A DNA stretch of 64,000 bases from Pseudomonas rhodesiae (GCF_007858255.1 NZ_VFEU01000008.1:1-64000), one strand, 5' to 3'; shown: positions 53,374 to 63,252, counted from the stretch's first letter. Numbers and translations: made by a program. The notes: a model not told the origin generated them from the letters alone.

Positions 53374-54738
53374 CTAGCGCACACCATCCTGACGCAGGGC
53401 CGCCGGGGTGAATTCGCTAGTGGAGGCGGTGAAGCCGAAATCGTAGGCCTGTTTCTCTTCGTTCTTCATGCCCAGCGCCAGGTAGCGGCCGGACTGCAGG
53501 TCGTAGAGGGTTTCCAGGGCGTACCACGGCACTTGCTTGTCGTAGTAGTTCTCGGCATGGGCTTCAGCGACGCGCCACAGTTGGCCACGGCCGTCGTAGT
53601 GGTCGATCACCGCCGCTTGCCAGGTGTCTTCGTCGATGTAGAAGTCACGCTTGGCGTAGATGTGTCGCTGGCCTTCCTTCAAGGTGGCGACCACATGCCA
53701 GACGCGGCGCAGCTCGTAACGCGCCAGGTCCTGGTTGATGTGACCGGCCTTGATGATGTCGGCGTACTTGAGCTTCGGATCGTCGATCTTGTAGCTGTTG
53801 GAGGCGATGTAGATTTCTTTCTTGCCCTCCAGCTTCCAGTCGTAGCGATCCGGCGCGCCGTTGTACATGTCGAGGTTGTCGGAGGTACGCAGACCGTCGG
53901 CAGCGGTGCCCGGGCCGTCATAGGACACTTGCGGCGCCCGGCGCACACGGCGCTGGCCGGCGTTGTAGACCCATGCCGAACGCGGCTCCTTCACCTGGTC
54001 CAGGGTTTCGTGCACCAGCAGCACACCACCGGCCAGGCGTGCCGGCGCGGTCACTTGCTGCTTGAAGTAGAACAGCACGTTGCCCGGGTTCTTCGGATCG
54101 AAGTCCTTCATTTTGTCGCGAAACACGAACTGGTCGCGGAAGTACACCAGGCTGTAGGAACCATTGGTTTGCGGGGTAGCCTGGGTAACCAGACGCGTCA
54201 CGCTGCCGCCGCGATAGCGGGTGATGTGGTTCCAGATCACCTCGACGCCGCTTTTCGGAATCGGGAATGGCACCGCGGTTTCGAAGTTCTCCAAGCCGTT
54301 GCCACCGGACACCAGGTTGGTGGTGGTGGCGTTCTTCTTGATCGAGGCAAACACCTCGGCCGGCACGGTAGCGCCACGATGGGTCGGGTAGACCGGCATC
54401 TTGAAGGTTTCCGGGTAGCGCTTGAACATCGCGTACTGCCCCGGCGCCAGTTTGTCTTTGTACTGCTCGACATTGGCCGCGGTGATGGTGAACTGCGGTT
54501 GCTCATTGGCGTATGGGTTGGCCAGGAAGCCACGGGCATCCACAGCGCCGGCGTTGGTCGGCATCGGCGACCATTTCGGGATAGTGCCGGCAGCGTTACC
54601 GGCCATCTCGGCGCCCATCGGCGTCAGGGTGGTACCCAGCTTGGCAGCTTCATCGGCCGAGACCGCCGCCATGACGTTGCTCGCCAGGATCGACAGCCCC
54701 AGCACACCTACGTGCAACAGACTTTTAGTTATTTTCAT
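53374..54738 (-). CDS. DUF1329 periplasmic/outer-membrane-associated protein
   Basis: 454 residues. A Sec signal (about residues 1-24) ends AVMAAVSADEAAKLGTTLTPMGAEMAGN. The mature protein carries the DUF1329 fold, related to LolA/LolB-like lipid-binding proteins, with IPKWSPMP, GPDRYDWKLEGKKE-type segments and WRVAEAH near the end. Gene partners are DUF1302 upstream and the LuxR regulator downstream. In P. putida (PP_0765/PP_0766) the DUF1302/DUF1329 pair has been linked to growth on esters and alcohols; its molecular role is not settled. The gene begins 28 bases after the DUF1302 stop. Confidence 0.9.
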   Translation of the reverse strand: MKITKSLLHVGVLGLSILASNVMAAVSADEAAKLGTTLTPMGAEMAGNAAGTIPKWSPMPTNAGAVDARGFLANPYANEQPQFTITAANVEQYKDKLAPGQYAMFKRYPETFKMPVYPTHRGATVPAEVFASIKKNATTTNLVSGGNGLENFETAVPFPIPKSGVEVIWNHITRYRGGSVTRLVTQATPQTNGSYSLVYFRDQFVFRDKMKDFDPKNPGNVLFYFKQQVTAPARLAGGVLLVHETLDQVKEPRSAWVYNAGQRRVRRAPQVSYDGPGTAADGLRTSDNLDMYNGAPDRYDWKLEGKKEIYIASNSYKIDDPKLKYADIIKAGHINQDLARYELRRVWHVVATLKEGQRHIYAKRDFYIDEDTWQAAVIDHYDGRGQLWRVAEAHAENYYDKQVPWYALETLYDLQSGRYLALGMKNEEKQAYDFGFTASTSEFTPAALRQDGVR

Positions 54739-54766
54739 ATTCCGGTCTTCCTGAAATTCAGTGTGC

Positions 54767-56626
54767 TTAGAAGTTCGCGCCGACGCTCAGGGCGACAAAA
54801 TCACGGTCATCCACGGTGCTGAACTTGCCGCCGAAGAAGTTGGTGTAGGCCAGGCTTGCGGTGTAGGTGTTCTGGTATTCGGCATCCAGCCCCAGGCTGA
54901 CCGCTTTGCGACCTTCTTCGAAGTTACCGCCAGGACCTGGCGAGTAGCCCTTCACGTCGTGGGACCACGCCACGTTAGGCTTGAGGTTCACACCGGCGAA
55001 CACATCCGGGTATTCCCAGATGGCGCGAGCGCGATAGCCCCAGGAGGTGGCGGTGGTGAAGCCATCGTTGTTGCAGCTGGTGTTCAAGCCTGAGGCGTTG
55101 GGCAAGCCAGCGCCATTGGCGGTGGACAGGTTAAGCCTGTCGCAGAAGCCACCTGGCAAGGTGCCAGGGCCGAATACCGGGTCACGGCCATAACGGGCTT
55201 GGGACTTGCTTTCCAGGCCACCCACGTGGGTCACACCGATTTCACCGACGGTGGTCAAGCGGCTCGCGCCCATCACTTGGTCGAAGAAGTGTGTGAAGGT
55301 GGTTTGGAACTGGGTCACTTCCTTGCGGTTGTAACCGTGCAGATCCTGACCTGGGGTGCCTTTGAGTACGGACGCGTTGCCAAAGCCTGGGATCGGCGTC
55401 ACGCCGGCGAAGAGGATATCGGTGGTGCTCAACTGCACCGGTGCGTTGGGACGGTAGCTCAGTTCACCACTCCATGCGGTGCCTGTCGGCAACGTGGTGG
55501 AGAAGCTCAAACCGTAGAGGCGGATATCTTCCGGGTACTCGACAAAGTAATTGGAGTTACCGGCCACGACCAGTGGGCGCAAGGCGCCAAGCGGTCCCAG
55601 CGGACGGGTGTAGGCCGACGACGGCGCACCCTGCGCACTGAAAATCGGCGCACGGCTGTGGTAGTTCATGAAGTACGCGCCGAACTCGGTATCCAGCGGT
55701 TCGAAGTTGTAATGCATCGCCACGCCGAACTGTCCGCTGTCGCGAGCATCACGGTCGGGGCCACGACGGACCAGTACGCCTTCGTTGTTAACGTCCACAC
55801 CCAAGGCAGTCAAGGTCGGCAAGGCTGCGCCCGGGATGGTCGAACGCTTGTTCAGCACCCGCAGGTTATTGCTGCAACCATCGGAAATCACATCCGGCTG
55901 CGAGAAGAACGTACCGCAGTTATCAGTAACGGTCTGGTCCCATTCCAGCTGGTAAAACGCTTCGGCCGAGAGGTTATCGGTCAGGGTTTGCGACACGTAG
56001 AACATGTTGACCGGAATCAAGCCTTCCTTGATCTCGGCACCCGGACGACGGAACGCAGACACATCGATCGGGTTGATGGAGTTGATGCCGCCGCCGATAA
56101 AGGTGCTTTCGCCCCAGCTCACTACCTGCTTACCGAAGCGCACGCTGCCCGGCTGATCGGCAATCGCATAGTTGTGATAAACGAAGGCGTCGAGAATCTG
56201 CCCGCCGGAAGACTTGGCCCCTTCCTTGCGATTGTTGTCGCTGATGTCCTTGAACTCACGGCTTTCATCCTTGAGTTCGAAGTCGTACCAGTATTTGCCC
56301 CGCACGAATACGCCGGTGTCGCCGTACTTCAGCTCCAGGTCGTGGATACCCTTGAAGATCTTGGAGAAGGTCTCGCCGCGCTTGAAGTTCAGGTGGCCGT
56401 CATCGGACGTCTGGGACAAGCCCCGACCGCCGTTGTTGGCGCCGATCAAGTCCTTGTTGGGCTTGGCTGTCGACCAGCTCGCCCCCACGGAAAGCGACGA
56501 GTCAAAATTCCCTTCGATTTCACCGATATTGAAGCTGACGCCGAATGCGGGCCCGGCGAGCGTAGAGGCGAGGCTGACGGCCAGAGGCAATTTTGCCCGG
56601 CGCCAGAACTGGTTTACTGAGGTCAT
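54767..56626 (-). CDS. DUF1302 outer-membrane protein
   Basis: 619 residues from the ATG at 56626 with GGAG 9 bases upstream. Signal peptide to about residue 29 (LAGPAFGVSFN), then a long beta-rich protein with alternating polar/hydrophobic segments and a C-terminal aromatic end (FVALSVGANF), the pattern of an outer-membrane barrel. KYWYDFELKD and RPGAEIKEGLIPVNM are typical DUF1302 stretches. Probably a lipid or hydrophobic-compound porin working with DUF1329. First gene of the pair. Confidence 0.9.
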   Translation of the reverse strand: MTSVNQFWRRAKLPLAVSLASTLAGPAFGVSFNIGEIEGNFDSSLSVGASWSTAKPNKDLIGANNGGRGLSQTSDDGHLNFKRGETFSKIFKGIHDLELKYGDTGVFVRGKYWYDFELKDESREFKDISDNNRKEGAKSSGGQILDAFVYHNYAIADQPGSVRFGKQVVSWGESTFIGGGINSINPIDVSAFRRPGAEIKEGLIPVNMFYVSQTLTDNLSAEAFYQLEWDQTVTDNCGTFFSQPDVISDGCSNNLRVLNKRSTIPGAALPTLTALGVDVNNEGVLVRRGPDRDARDSGQFGVAMHYNFEPLDTEFGAYFMNYHSRAPIFSAQGAPSSAYTRPLGPLGALRPLVVAGNSNYFVEYPEDIRLYGLSFSTTLPTGTAWSGELSYRPNAPVQLSTTDILFAGVTPIPGFGNASVLKGTPGQDLHGYNRKEVTQFQTTFTHFFDQVMGASRLTTVGEIGVTHVGGLESKSQARYGRDPVFGPGTLPGGFCDRLNLSTANGAGLPNASGLNTSCNNDGFTTATSWGYRARAIWEYPDVFAGVNLKPNVAWSHDVKGYSPGPGGNFEEGRKAVSLGLDAEYQNTYTASLAYTNFFGGKFSTVDDRDFVALSVGANF

Positions 56627-56954
56627 CGACGCTACTCCATGTGCATTATTGTTATGGCAGTGAGTTCTAGATGATGCGTGTAACAGCCGGAATACAACGA
56701 TTCCAAAGCTGCCTGGCAACTGAACCTCCGTGGCCCGAAGCGGTGCATCCTTGAAAAACTCTGAGTGGGACTATAGCCAGCAGGTGGTAGGGCTTGATCC
56801 CTCTAAAGTGTGATTTGCATCACCGAGCCGTCTGCCACAGTCCTTTCGCCATGTCGGCGGGGGCCGACGCGGGAAGGATGGCTGAAAATCGGCAAATCAC
56901 AAGTGAAGGCGCGAGATAGAGCATCGCCGTGCCACAGGGGCACGGCAAATCCGC
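56627..56954. other. Promoter region between the acyl-CoA ligase and the DUF1302 gene
   Basis: 328 bases without a gene. A hairpin GCCGTGCC / GGCACGGC at 56926-56946 lies just after the ligase stop but lacks a T run, so it would be a weak terminator. TATAGT at 56770-56775 (minus) could be a -10 for the DUF1302 operon without a clear -35, consistent with activator control. Confidence 0.4.
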
Positions 56955-58637
56955 TCAGAGGGTGGACAGGAACGTGCTGTTGTTGGCCTGCCATTCGATG
57001 ATGTCAATGCGGATACGCTTCTTATCGAGCTTACCGACACTGGTCTTGGGAATTTCCGTAACAACGGCGATCTGACTCGGAATCGCCCACTTGCTCAAAT
57101 GGCCCAGTTCCACGAACGGTTTGAGGTGTTCCTTCAGCTCGCGGGCGCCAATTGCATGGCCTTCGCGCACCACCACCAAGGCAAACGGGCGCTCGCCCCA
57201 CTGCGGGTCGGCGATGCCCACCACCGCTACTTCGCGTACCGCCGGGTGACGGCTGACCAGGTCTTCGAGGGCCAGGGACGAGACCCACTCACCGCCGGTC
57301 TTGATCACATCCTTGATGCGGTCGCGGATATCGATCACACCAAAGGCGTCCAGCGTGGCCACATCCCCGGTGTGCATCCAGCCGCCCGCCCACAACTCGG
57401 CGCCCTTCTGCGGCTCTTTGAAATATCCCTCGGTCAGCCAGGGCGCGCGCAGCACAAGTTCGCCCTGGGATTCGCCATCGGCCGGCAGGAAACGACCCTC
57501 GGCGTCGATGATCGCCGCCTCCACCAACGGCCCCGGCAAGCCAGCCTTGATGCGGTAGGTAATGCGCTCGTCTTCGCTGCCGGCCAGCAGTTCTTCGTTG
57601 AGATGCGCACAGGACACCAGCGGTCCGGTCTCGGACATGCCGTACGCAGCGGTCAGTTGAATCCCACGGGCCTTGGAAGCTTCATACAGCGAACGATTCA
57701 GCGCACTGCCACCGATGACGATTTTCCAACCGGCAAAATCCACCCCCTGAGCGGCCTTGGCGTTGAGTACCATCTGCAGGATGGTCGGCACGCAATGGGA
57801 GAACGTGACCTTTTCCTTGCGCCACAGCTCCACCAGCAATTCCGGGTCGTAGCGGCCAGGGTAGACCTGCTTGAGACCAAGCATGGTAGCCACATACGGC
57901 AAACCCCAGGCATGCACGTGAAACATCGGCGTGATCGGCATGTACACGTCGTTGGTGCCCAGCAATCGCACGCTGTCGACGCTGCCCATGATGGTCGCCA
58001 CGCCAATGGTATGCAGCACCAGCTGGCGATGGGTGAAGTACACGCCCTTGGGGTTACCGGTGGTGCCGGTGGTATAGAACGTGGTGGCGACCGAGTGTTC
58101 GTCGAAATCCTGGAAGTCGTACTGGGGGCTGGCGGCGGCCAGCAGGGTTTCATACTCGCCCACCAGGTCAGGCAGATCGGCGGTTTTGGCTTCTCCGTCG
58201 GTGAGAAGCAGGGTCTTGTCCACGGTGGTGAGCTGCCCGGCGATGGCTTGATAGAGCCCGACAAACTCACTGTTGACCAGCACGAAGCGGTCTTCGGCGT
58301 GGTTCATGGTGTACAGGATCTGTTCCGGCGACAGGCGCACGTTGATGGTGTGGATCACCGCGCCGATCATCGGGATGGCGAACATGCATTCCAGATAGCG
58401 ATGGCTGTCCCAATCCATCACCGCCACCGTGTCACCGGCCTTCACACCGGCCTCGGTCAACACATTGGCCAGGCGCGCGACGCGTTCGATCAAGGTGGGG
58501 TAGGTGTAACGCAATTTGTCACGGTAGACGATTTCCCGGGTCTTCTCGTAACGGGTGCCGGACATCAGCAGGCGCTTGATCAACAGTGGGTATTGGTACG
58601 CACCTTCGGCGGGCGGGATAACACGGGTCTGCAACAT
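56955..58637 (-). CDS. Fatty acid--CoA ligase (AlkK-type)
   Basis: 560 residues. Adenylate-forming superfamily: P-loop-like TFYTTGTTGNPKGVYFTHRQL (about 191-211), AYGMSETGP (about 325-333), and TGDVATLDAFGVIDIRDRIKDVIKTGGEWV (about 423-452), with the catalytic Lys in SVGKLDKKRIR near the C-terminus. It activates medium- to long-chain fatty acids to acyl-CoA in the cytoplasm. It lies upstream of the DUF1302/DUF1329 genes on the same strand, as in P. putida (PP_0763), consistent with a fatty-acid or ester utilisation set. Confidence 0.92.
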   Translation of the reverse strand: MLQTRVIPPAEGAYQYPLLIKRLLMSGTRYEKTREIVYRDKLRYTYPTLIERVARLANVLTEAGVKAGDTVAVMDWDSHRYLECMFAIPMIGAVIHTINVRLSPEQILYTMNHAEDRFVLVNSEFVGLYQAIAGQLTTVDKTLLLTDGEAKTADLPDLVGEYETLLAAASPQYDFQDFDEHSVATTFYTTGTTGNPKGVYFTHRQLVLHTIGVATIMGSVDSVRLLGTNDVYMPITPMFHVHAWGLPYVATMLGLKQVYPGRYDPELLVELWRKEKVTFSHCVPTILQMVLNAKAAQGVDFAGWKIVIGGSALNRSLYEASKARGIQLTAAYGMSETGPLVSCAHLNEELLAGSEDERITYRIKAGLPGPLVEAAIIDAEGRFLPADGESQGELVLRAPWLTEGYFKEPQKGAELWAGGWMHTGDVATLDAFGVIDIRDRIKDVIKTGGEWVSSLALEDLVSRHPAVREVAVVGIADPQWGERPFALVVVREGHAIGARELKEHLKPFVELGHLSKWAIPSQIAVVTEIPKTSVGKLDKKRIRIDIIEWQANNSTFLSTL

Positions 58638-58803
58638 ACGAATCCCTTTTATGACTGCACGGTCTTGGCTTGAAGACCTGCACTGTAGAGACGTTATGTG
58701 TGCGCTAAATCAGCCAAAGGAATGATTTGCAGACCTCAGCAAATGCTAGCTTTGCGCCAGCATTTGCACCGATTACTGGCCATGCGCACCGGGTGGGCCA
58801 ATG

Positions 58804-59442
58804 TTATTTCATGCTGGTAAAAGCCAGCTTCACACCTATGGCAATCAATACCGCGCCCATGGTCCGGTCGAACCAATGCCCCATCCGCGCAAACCCGGCG
58901 CGCACGCGTTGCTGGCTGAACAGCATCGCCACCAGGCAGAACCACAGCGCCGTCGCCACCGCCAGGTAGACGCCGTAGCCGGCCTGCACCGCCAACGGCG
59001 TGTGTGGATTGATCACCACGGTGAACAACGAGAGGAAGAACAATGTGGCCTTGGGGTTCAAGCCATTGGTCACGAAACCGGCGGTGAAAGCGCCGCGCGG
59101 GGTGCGTTCACCGGCTTCGCGATGCAGCTCGCCCTCGGCGGCGGGTTTGGCCGGCTGGGCACGCAGGGCTTTGAAGCCGATGTACAACAGGTAAGCAGCC
59201 GCGGCCCACTTGAGGGCGTTGAACAGCACGATGGACTGGGACACGATCAGCCCGATACCCAGCAACGAATAGCCCACATGCAGGAAAATCGCCGAACCCA
59301 CGCCCAGCGCGGTCCAGGTGCCGGCGCGGCGGCCGTGAGTCACGCTCTCACGCACCACCACGGCGAAGTCCGGCCCGGGACTGGCCACCGCCAACAAGTG
59401 AATCAAGGCTACGGTCAAAAACTCGGCGAGGTACATGCTCAC
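58804..59442 (-). CDS. LysE/RhtB-family amino-acid exporter
   Basis: 212 residues with about six membrane helices. The family motif ASPGPDFAVVVRESVTHGRRAGTWTALGVG (about 19-48) is present, with GLNPKATLFFLSLF in the middle. It exports amino acids or their derivatives. Substrate unknown. Monocistronic, divergent from the dehydrogenase gene at 59521. Confidence 0.92.
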   Translation of the reverse strand: MSMYLAEFLTVALIHLLAVASPGPDFAVVVRESVTHGRRAGTWTALGVGSAIFLHVGYSLLGIGLIVSQSIVLFNALKWAAAAYLLYIGFKALRAQPAKPAAEGELHREAGERTPRGAFTAGFVTNGLNPKATLFFLSLFTVVINPHTPLAVQAGYGVYLAVATALWFCLVAMLFSQQRVRAGFARMGHWFDRTMGAVLIAIGVKLAFTSMK

Positions 59443-59520
59443 TCCATTAAGTAACTGATTATTTCATCTGATAGGCTCGGCAGATTACGCCTTCGAACTC
59501 TGTCGCAAAAGGTACAGTTG

Positions 59521-60486
59521 ATGACTGACAATCGCCGCGCCGTCTTCCTTGATCACCCTTCCCTGGACTTGGGGGACCTCGACCTCAGCCAATTGCGAGA
59601 CAGCTTCACAGAGTTGCAGCTGTTTTCGGACACGACGCCGCAAAATGTGTTGGAACGCCTGCTAGGTGCCCAAGTGGCCATCAGTAACAAGATCGTGCTC
59701 AACGCGCAAACCCTGGCGGCTTGCCCCGATCTCAGACTGATCCTGGTGTCGGCCACCGGTACCAACAACATTGATCTGGCCGCCGCCCGCGCCCAGGGCA
59801 TCACGGTGAGCAACTGCCAGGGCTACGGCACGCCATCGGTGGCGCAGCACACGATGATGCTGCTGCTCAACCTGGCGACGCGGCTGAAGGACTATCAGCA
59901 GGATGTAGCCGCCGGCAAATGGCAACAGGCCAAACAATTCTGCCTGCTGGATCATCCGATCATCGAACTGGAGGGCAAAACCCTCGGCCTGCTTGGCCAC
60001 GGTGAATTGGGCAGCGCCGTGGCGCGTCTGGCCGAAGCCTTTGGCATGCGCGTGGTGCTGGGCGCGATTCCGGGGCGCCCTGCCCGGGCCGACCGCGTGC
60101 CGTTGGATGAACTGCTGCCCCAGGTCGACGCGCTGACCTTGCACTGCCCGCTCAACGAGCACACCCGCCATTTGATCGGCGCCCGCGAACTGGCGCTGCT
60201 CAAGCCCGGCGCGCTGGTGGTCAACACCGCGCGCGGCGGTTTGATCGACGAGCAAGCCCTGGCCCACGCGTTGCGCAGCGGCCATCTGGGCGGCGCGGCT
60301 ACCGATGTGTTGAGCGTGGAGCCGCCGGTCGACGGTAATCCGCTGCTGGCCGATGATATTCCGCGCTTGATCGTCACCCCACACAATGCCTGGGGCAGCC
60401 GCGAGGCGCGCCAGCGTATCGTCGGTCAACTGGCGCAAAACGCCCGTGGCTTTTTCAGCGGTGCCCCGCTGCGGGTTGTGAGTTGA
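59521..60486 (+). CDS. D-2-hydroxyacid dehydrogenase (hydroxypyruvate reductase-like)
   Basis: 321 residues from the ATG at 59521. NAD-binding GLLGHGELGSAVARLAEAFG (about 148-167), with the catalytic Arg in NTARGGLIDEQ, Glu in VEPP and His in TPHNAWGS; the Trp after His is typical of the HprA/glycerate dehydrogenase branch. It interconverts glycerate and hydroxypyruvate or a similar pair. rsmC follows after 31 bases, so the two may share a transcript. Confidence 0.9.
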   Translation: MTDNRRAVFLDHPSLDLGDLDLSQLRDSFTELQLFSDTTPQNVLERLLGAQVAISNKIVLNAQTLAACPDLRLILVSATGTNNIDLAAARAQGITVSNCQGYGTPSVAQHTMMLLLNLATRLKDYQQDVAAGKWQQAKQFCLLDHPIIELEGKTLGLLGHGELGSAVARLAEAFGMRVVLGAIPGRPARADRVPLDELLPQVDALTLHCPLNEHTRHLIGARELALLKPGALVVNTARGGLIDEQALAHALRSGHLGGAATDVLSVEPPVDGNPLLADDIPRLIVTPHNAWGSREARQRIVGQLAQNARGFFSGAPLRVVS

Positions 60487-60516
60487 TAAACTGCGCCCCT
60501 TTTCAAGGAGCAGACC

Positions 60517-61515
60517 ATGGATCCGCGCAGTGAAGTACTGCTTCGCCAGGCCGAACTTTTTCAAGGCAACCTGCTATTGGTGGGGTTGCCCGCCGACGAC
60601 TTGCTGGGGCGCCTGCCCAATGCCCACGGCTGGTGCTGGCATGCCGGCGACCAGGCGGCGCTGGACGCCCGTTTCCCCGAGCGCAGCCAGTTCGGCGTCA
60701 GCGTGCCGGAGCGTGCGTTCGACGCGGCGGTAATCTTTCTGCCCAAATCCAAGGACCTGACCGACTACCTGCTCAAGGCCGTGGCCGCACGCCTTCCCGG
60801 CGCCGAGCTGTTCCTGGTGGGCGAGAAAAAAGCCGGTATCGAAAGCGCCGCCAAGCAAATGATCCCCTTGGGCAAACCGCGCAAGCTCGACAACGCGCGG
60901 CATTGTCAGCTGTGGCAAGTCACCGTGGCCAATGCCCCGCAGGCGGTGGCGTTGGAGAGCCTGGCACAGACGTTCGACGTACCGCTGGCCGAAGGGCCGT
61001 TGAAGGTGGTGAGCCTGCCGGGCGTGTTCAGCCACGGTCGCCTGGATCGCGGCACCGAGTTATTGCTGGCGCATCTGGATAAATTGCCGAGCGGTCACCT
61101 GCTGGACTTTGGCTGTGGGGCTGGCGTATTGGGAGCCGCAATCAAACGTCGCTACCCGCACAACACCGTCACTTTGCTCGACGTGGACGCCTTCGCCGCC
61201 GCCAGCAGCCGCCTGACCCTGGCCGCCAACGGCCTGGAAGCCGAGGTGCTGACCGGTGATGGCATCGACGCCGCGCCGATGGGATTGAATGCGATTCTGA
61301 GCAATCCACCGTTCCATGTTGGCGTGCACACTGACTATTTCGCCACCGAGAACTTGCTGCGAAAAGCGGCCAAACATCTGGCAAAAGGCGGCGAACTGCG
61401 CTTGGTGGCCAACAGTTTCCTGAAGTACCAGCCGTTGATCGAAGAGCACCTGGGCGTGTGTGCGATCAAGGCTGAGGGCAATGGTTTTCGTATCTACCGC
61501 GCCAAGCGCGGCTGA
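60517..61515 (+). CDS. rsmC: 16S rRNA (guanine1207-N2)-methyltransferase
   Basis: 332 residues with AAGGAG 8 bases upstream. Two methyltransferase-fold halves as in RsmC: an inactive N-terminal domain and an active C-terminal one with [18 protein letters not shown] (about 191-208) and the catalytic [14 protein letters not shown] (about 261-274). It methylates G1207 of 16S rRNA in the assembled 30S subunit. Confidence 0.94.
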   Translation: MDPRSEVLLRQAELFQGNLLLVGLPADDLLGRLPNAHGWCWHAGDQAALDARFPERSQFGVSVPERAFDAAVIFLPKSKDLTDYLLKAVAARLPGAELFLVGEKKAGIESAAKQMIPLGKPRKLDNARHCQLWQVTVANAPQAVALESLAQTFDVPLAEGPLKVVSLPGVFSHGRLDRGTELLLAHLDKLPSGHLLDFGCGAGVLGAAIKRRYPHNTVTLLDVDAFAAASSRLTLAANGLEAEVLTGDGIDAAPMGLNAILSNPPFHVGVHTDYFATENLLRKAAKHLAKGGELRLVANSFLKYQPLIEEHLGVCAIKAEGNGFRIYRAKRG

Positions 61516-61559
61516 TCGAGGTTTAGCAAAGAACGCTTGCCGAATGGAATTTGCCTAGG

Positions 61560-61775
61560 CAGAATCCGCTCCGTCCTAGGGGAGTAGTCTCCCACGAGCA
61601 CCACGCTCGTCCGGCATACGTCAACATACTTGGTCAGCAGACCATGGCGTATGCGACTCAGGAGTCCGCACAGACGGACCGGGGTTTGACAAGACCTATG
61701 ACACGCACACCTTACCCGGGGCGGGAAGGCTGTACGTGTCATAGCCGTGTCGACCCGCCCCTGGAAACCTACCTG
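61560..61775 (+). promoter_or_regulatory. yybP-ykoY manganese riboswitch
   Basis: The leader before the UPF0016 gene carries the two conserved blocks of the yybP-ykoY class: GTCCTAGGGGAGTAGTC at 61573-61589 and, just before the start codon, GAAACCTACCTGATG (61764-61778). The intervening region forms several GC hairpins, including one with CGGGGCGGGAAGG. This class senses Mn2+ and turns on exporter genes. The 3' block lies over the ribosome-binding region, so control of translation is likely. The exact 5' boundary is approximate. Confidence 0.82.
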
Positions 61776-62360
61776 ATGCTGGATTCATTGCTCGTTCCCA
61801 CCGCAATCGTTGCCTTGGCCGAAATCGGCGACAAGACGCAACTGCTCGCCCTCATCCTGGCCGCCCGCTTTCGCAAACCCTGGCCGATCATCGCCGGTAT
61901 CGTCGCCGCCACCCTGGCCAACCACGCCGCCGCCGGTGCCGTGGGCGCCTGGTTCGGCAGTTTCTTCTCGGATGCGGTGCTGCACTGGATCCTCGCGGCC
62001 AGCTTCTGCGCCACCGCACTGTGGACCTTGGTGCCGGACAAACTCGACGATGACGAAGCCAGCACCACGCGCAAGTTCGGGCCTTTCCTGACCACGCTGA
62101 TTGCGTTTTTCCTCGCGGAAATCGGTGACAAGACGCAGATCGCCACGGTGATGCTCGCCGCGCAATATCCGGAACTGTGGCTGGTGATTATCGGTACCAC
62201 TCTGGGCATGCTGATTGCCAACGTGCCGGTGGTATTGGCGGGGAATTTCGCCGCAGAGAAACTGCCGCTGACGTTGATTCGCCGACTGGCCGCCTCAGCG
62301 TTTTTCATCCTGGCGATCGTAGCGGTGTACAAGGCCATGCAGAGCAGTGGCTGGATCTAA
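61776..62360 (+). CDS. UPF0016/TMEM165-GDT1 family manganese exporter
   Basis: 194 residues from the ATG at 61776, immediately after the riboswitch; longer in-frame starts fall inside the RNA. Six membrane helices in two repeats, each with the family signature E-x-G-D-K-T: ALAEIGDKTQLLAL (about 13-26) and FLAEIGDKTQIATV (about 115-128). Family members move Mn2+ or Ca2+ against protons. The Mn-type riboswitch upstream supports Mn2+ export, by analogy with Vibrio MneA. Confidence 0.92.
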   Translation: MLDSLLVPTAIVALAEIGDKTQLLALILAARFRKPWPIIAGIVAATLANHAAAGAVGAWFGSFFSDAVLHWILAASFCATALWTLVPDKLDDDEASTTRKFGPFLTTLIAFFLAEIGDKTQIATVMLAAQYPELWLVIIGTTLGMLIANVPVVLAGNFAAEKLPLTLIRRLAASAFFILAIVAVYKAMQSSGWI

Positions 62361-62382
62361 GAGTCTCAACCTGCAAACCCAA

Positions 62383-62422
62383 TCCAACGTGGGAGGGGGG
62401 CAAACCCTCTCCCACCGTTGGA
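62383..62422. repeat. REP-type palindrome between convergent genes
   Basis: TCCAACGTGGGAGGG and CCCTCTCCCACCGTTGGA form a large imperfect hairpin with a loop GGGCAAA. It lies between the convergent UPF0016 and M48 genes and may act as a transcript end for both. Confidence 0.7.
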
Positions 62423-62433
62423 TCGTCACAGGG

Positions 62434-63252
62434 TCAAGATTTTTTGGCCTGCTGATAGAGCGGCATGACCTTTGGAATGGCCGCCTGCAGCGAGGCGATG
62501 CGGCTGTCAGACGCCGGGTGCGTGCTCATGAACTCCGGCGGCGCGCCCTCGGACGCCTTGGCCATCTTGTTCCACAACGTGATCGCGGCGTTCGGGTTGT
62601 AGCCGGCGCGGGCAGACAGTTCCAGGCCGATCAGGTCCGCTTCGTTTTCATTGCTGCGGCTGTTGGGCAAGGTCATGCCGTAGTTGGCTACGGTGTCGGC
62701 CAGCGCCAGACTGTCCTGACCCAGGCCAAACAGCGCACCGGCGCCCTGCTTGGCCATTTCGATGCCGTAAGCCTTGGACATGGCTTCGCGACCATGCTCA
62801 CGCAGGGCATGGGCGATTTCATGGCCCATTACCGCGGCCAATTCGTCATCGGTGAGCTTGAGGTTGTCGATCAGCGCGCTGTACACGAAGATCTTGCCGC
62901 CAGGCCCGCAGTTGGCGTTCATCTCATCGCTTTTGATCAGGTTCACTTCCCAGTTCCACTGCGCCGCATCCGCACGGAAGGTCGGTGCCTGGGCGATCAG
63001 ACGCTTGGCAATGGCCTGCACGCGCTTGGCGTTGGCACTGGTTTTATCCACCAAGCCTTTGCCGCTGGCCTCACCCAGGGTCTGCTGGTAGGACTGAGCA
63101 TACATTTGGTCGACTTCCTGGCTCGACAGCATGCTGAACATGTACTGCTTGCGCTCTACCCCAACGGCGCCGCCGCTGGTGGTGTTGACCGATTGACACC
63201 CGGCCAGCAGGACCGCTGCCGCCAATACACTTACCGCCAGTGATTTCTTCAT
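62434..63252 (-). CDS. M48-family metalloprotease lipoprotein (LoiP/YggG-like)
   Basis: 272 residues from the ATG at 63252. Lipobox VLLAGCQS in the signal region. Catalytic zinc motif HEIAHALREHGREAMS (HExxH, about 140-155) and the third ligand in ENEADLIGLELSARAGYNP (ExxxD). The final part has STHPASDSRIASLQ, typical of YggG/BepA-type M48 peptidases. It degrades or handles misfolded proteins at the outer membrane. Convergent with the UPF0016 gene; divergent from the chemoreceptor. Confidence 0.93.
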   Translation of the reverse strand: MKKSLAVSVLAAAVLLAGCQSVNTTSGGAVGVERKQYMFSMLSSQEVDQMYAQSYQQTLGEASGKGLVDKTSANAKRVQAIAKRLIAQAPTFRADAAQWNWEVNLIKSDEMNANCGPGGKIFVYSALIDNLKLTDDELAAVMGHEIAHALREHGREAMSKAYGIEMAKQGAGALFGLGQDSLALADTVANYGMTLPNSRSNENEADLIGLELSARAGYNPNAAITLWNKMAKASEGAPPEFMSTHPASDSRIASLQAAIPKVMPLYQQAKKS

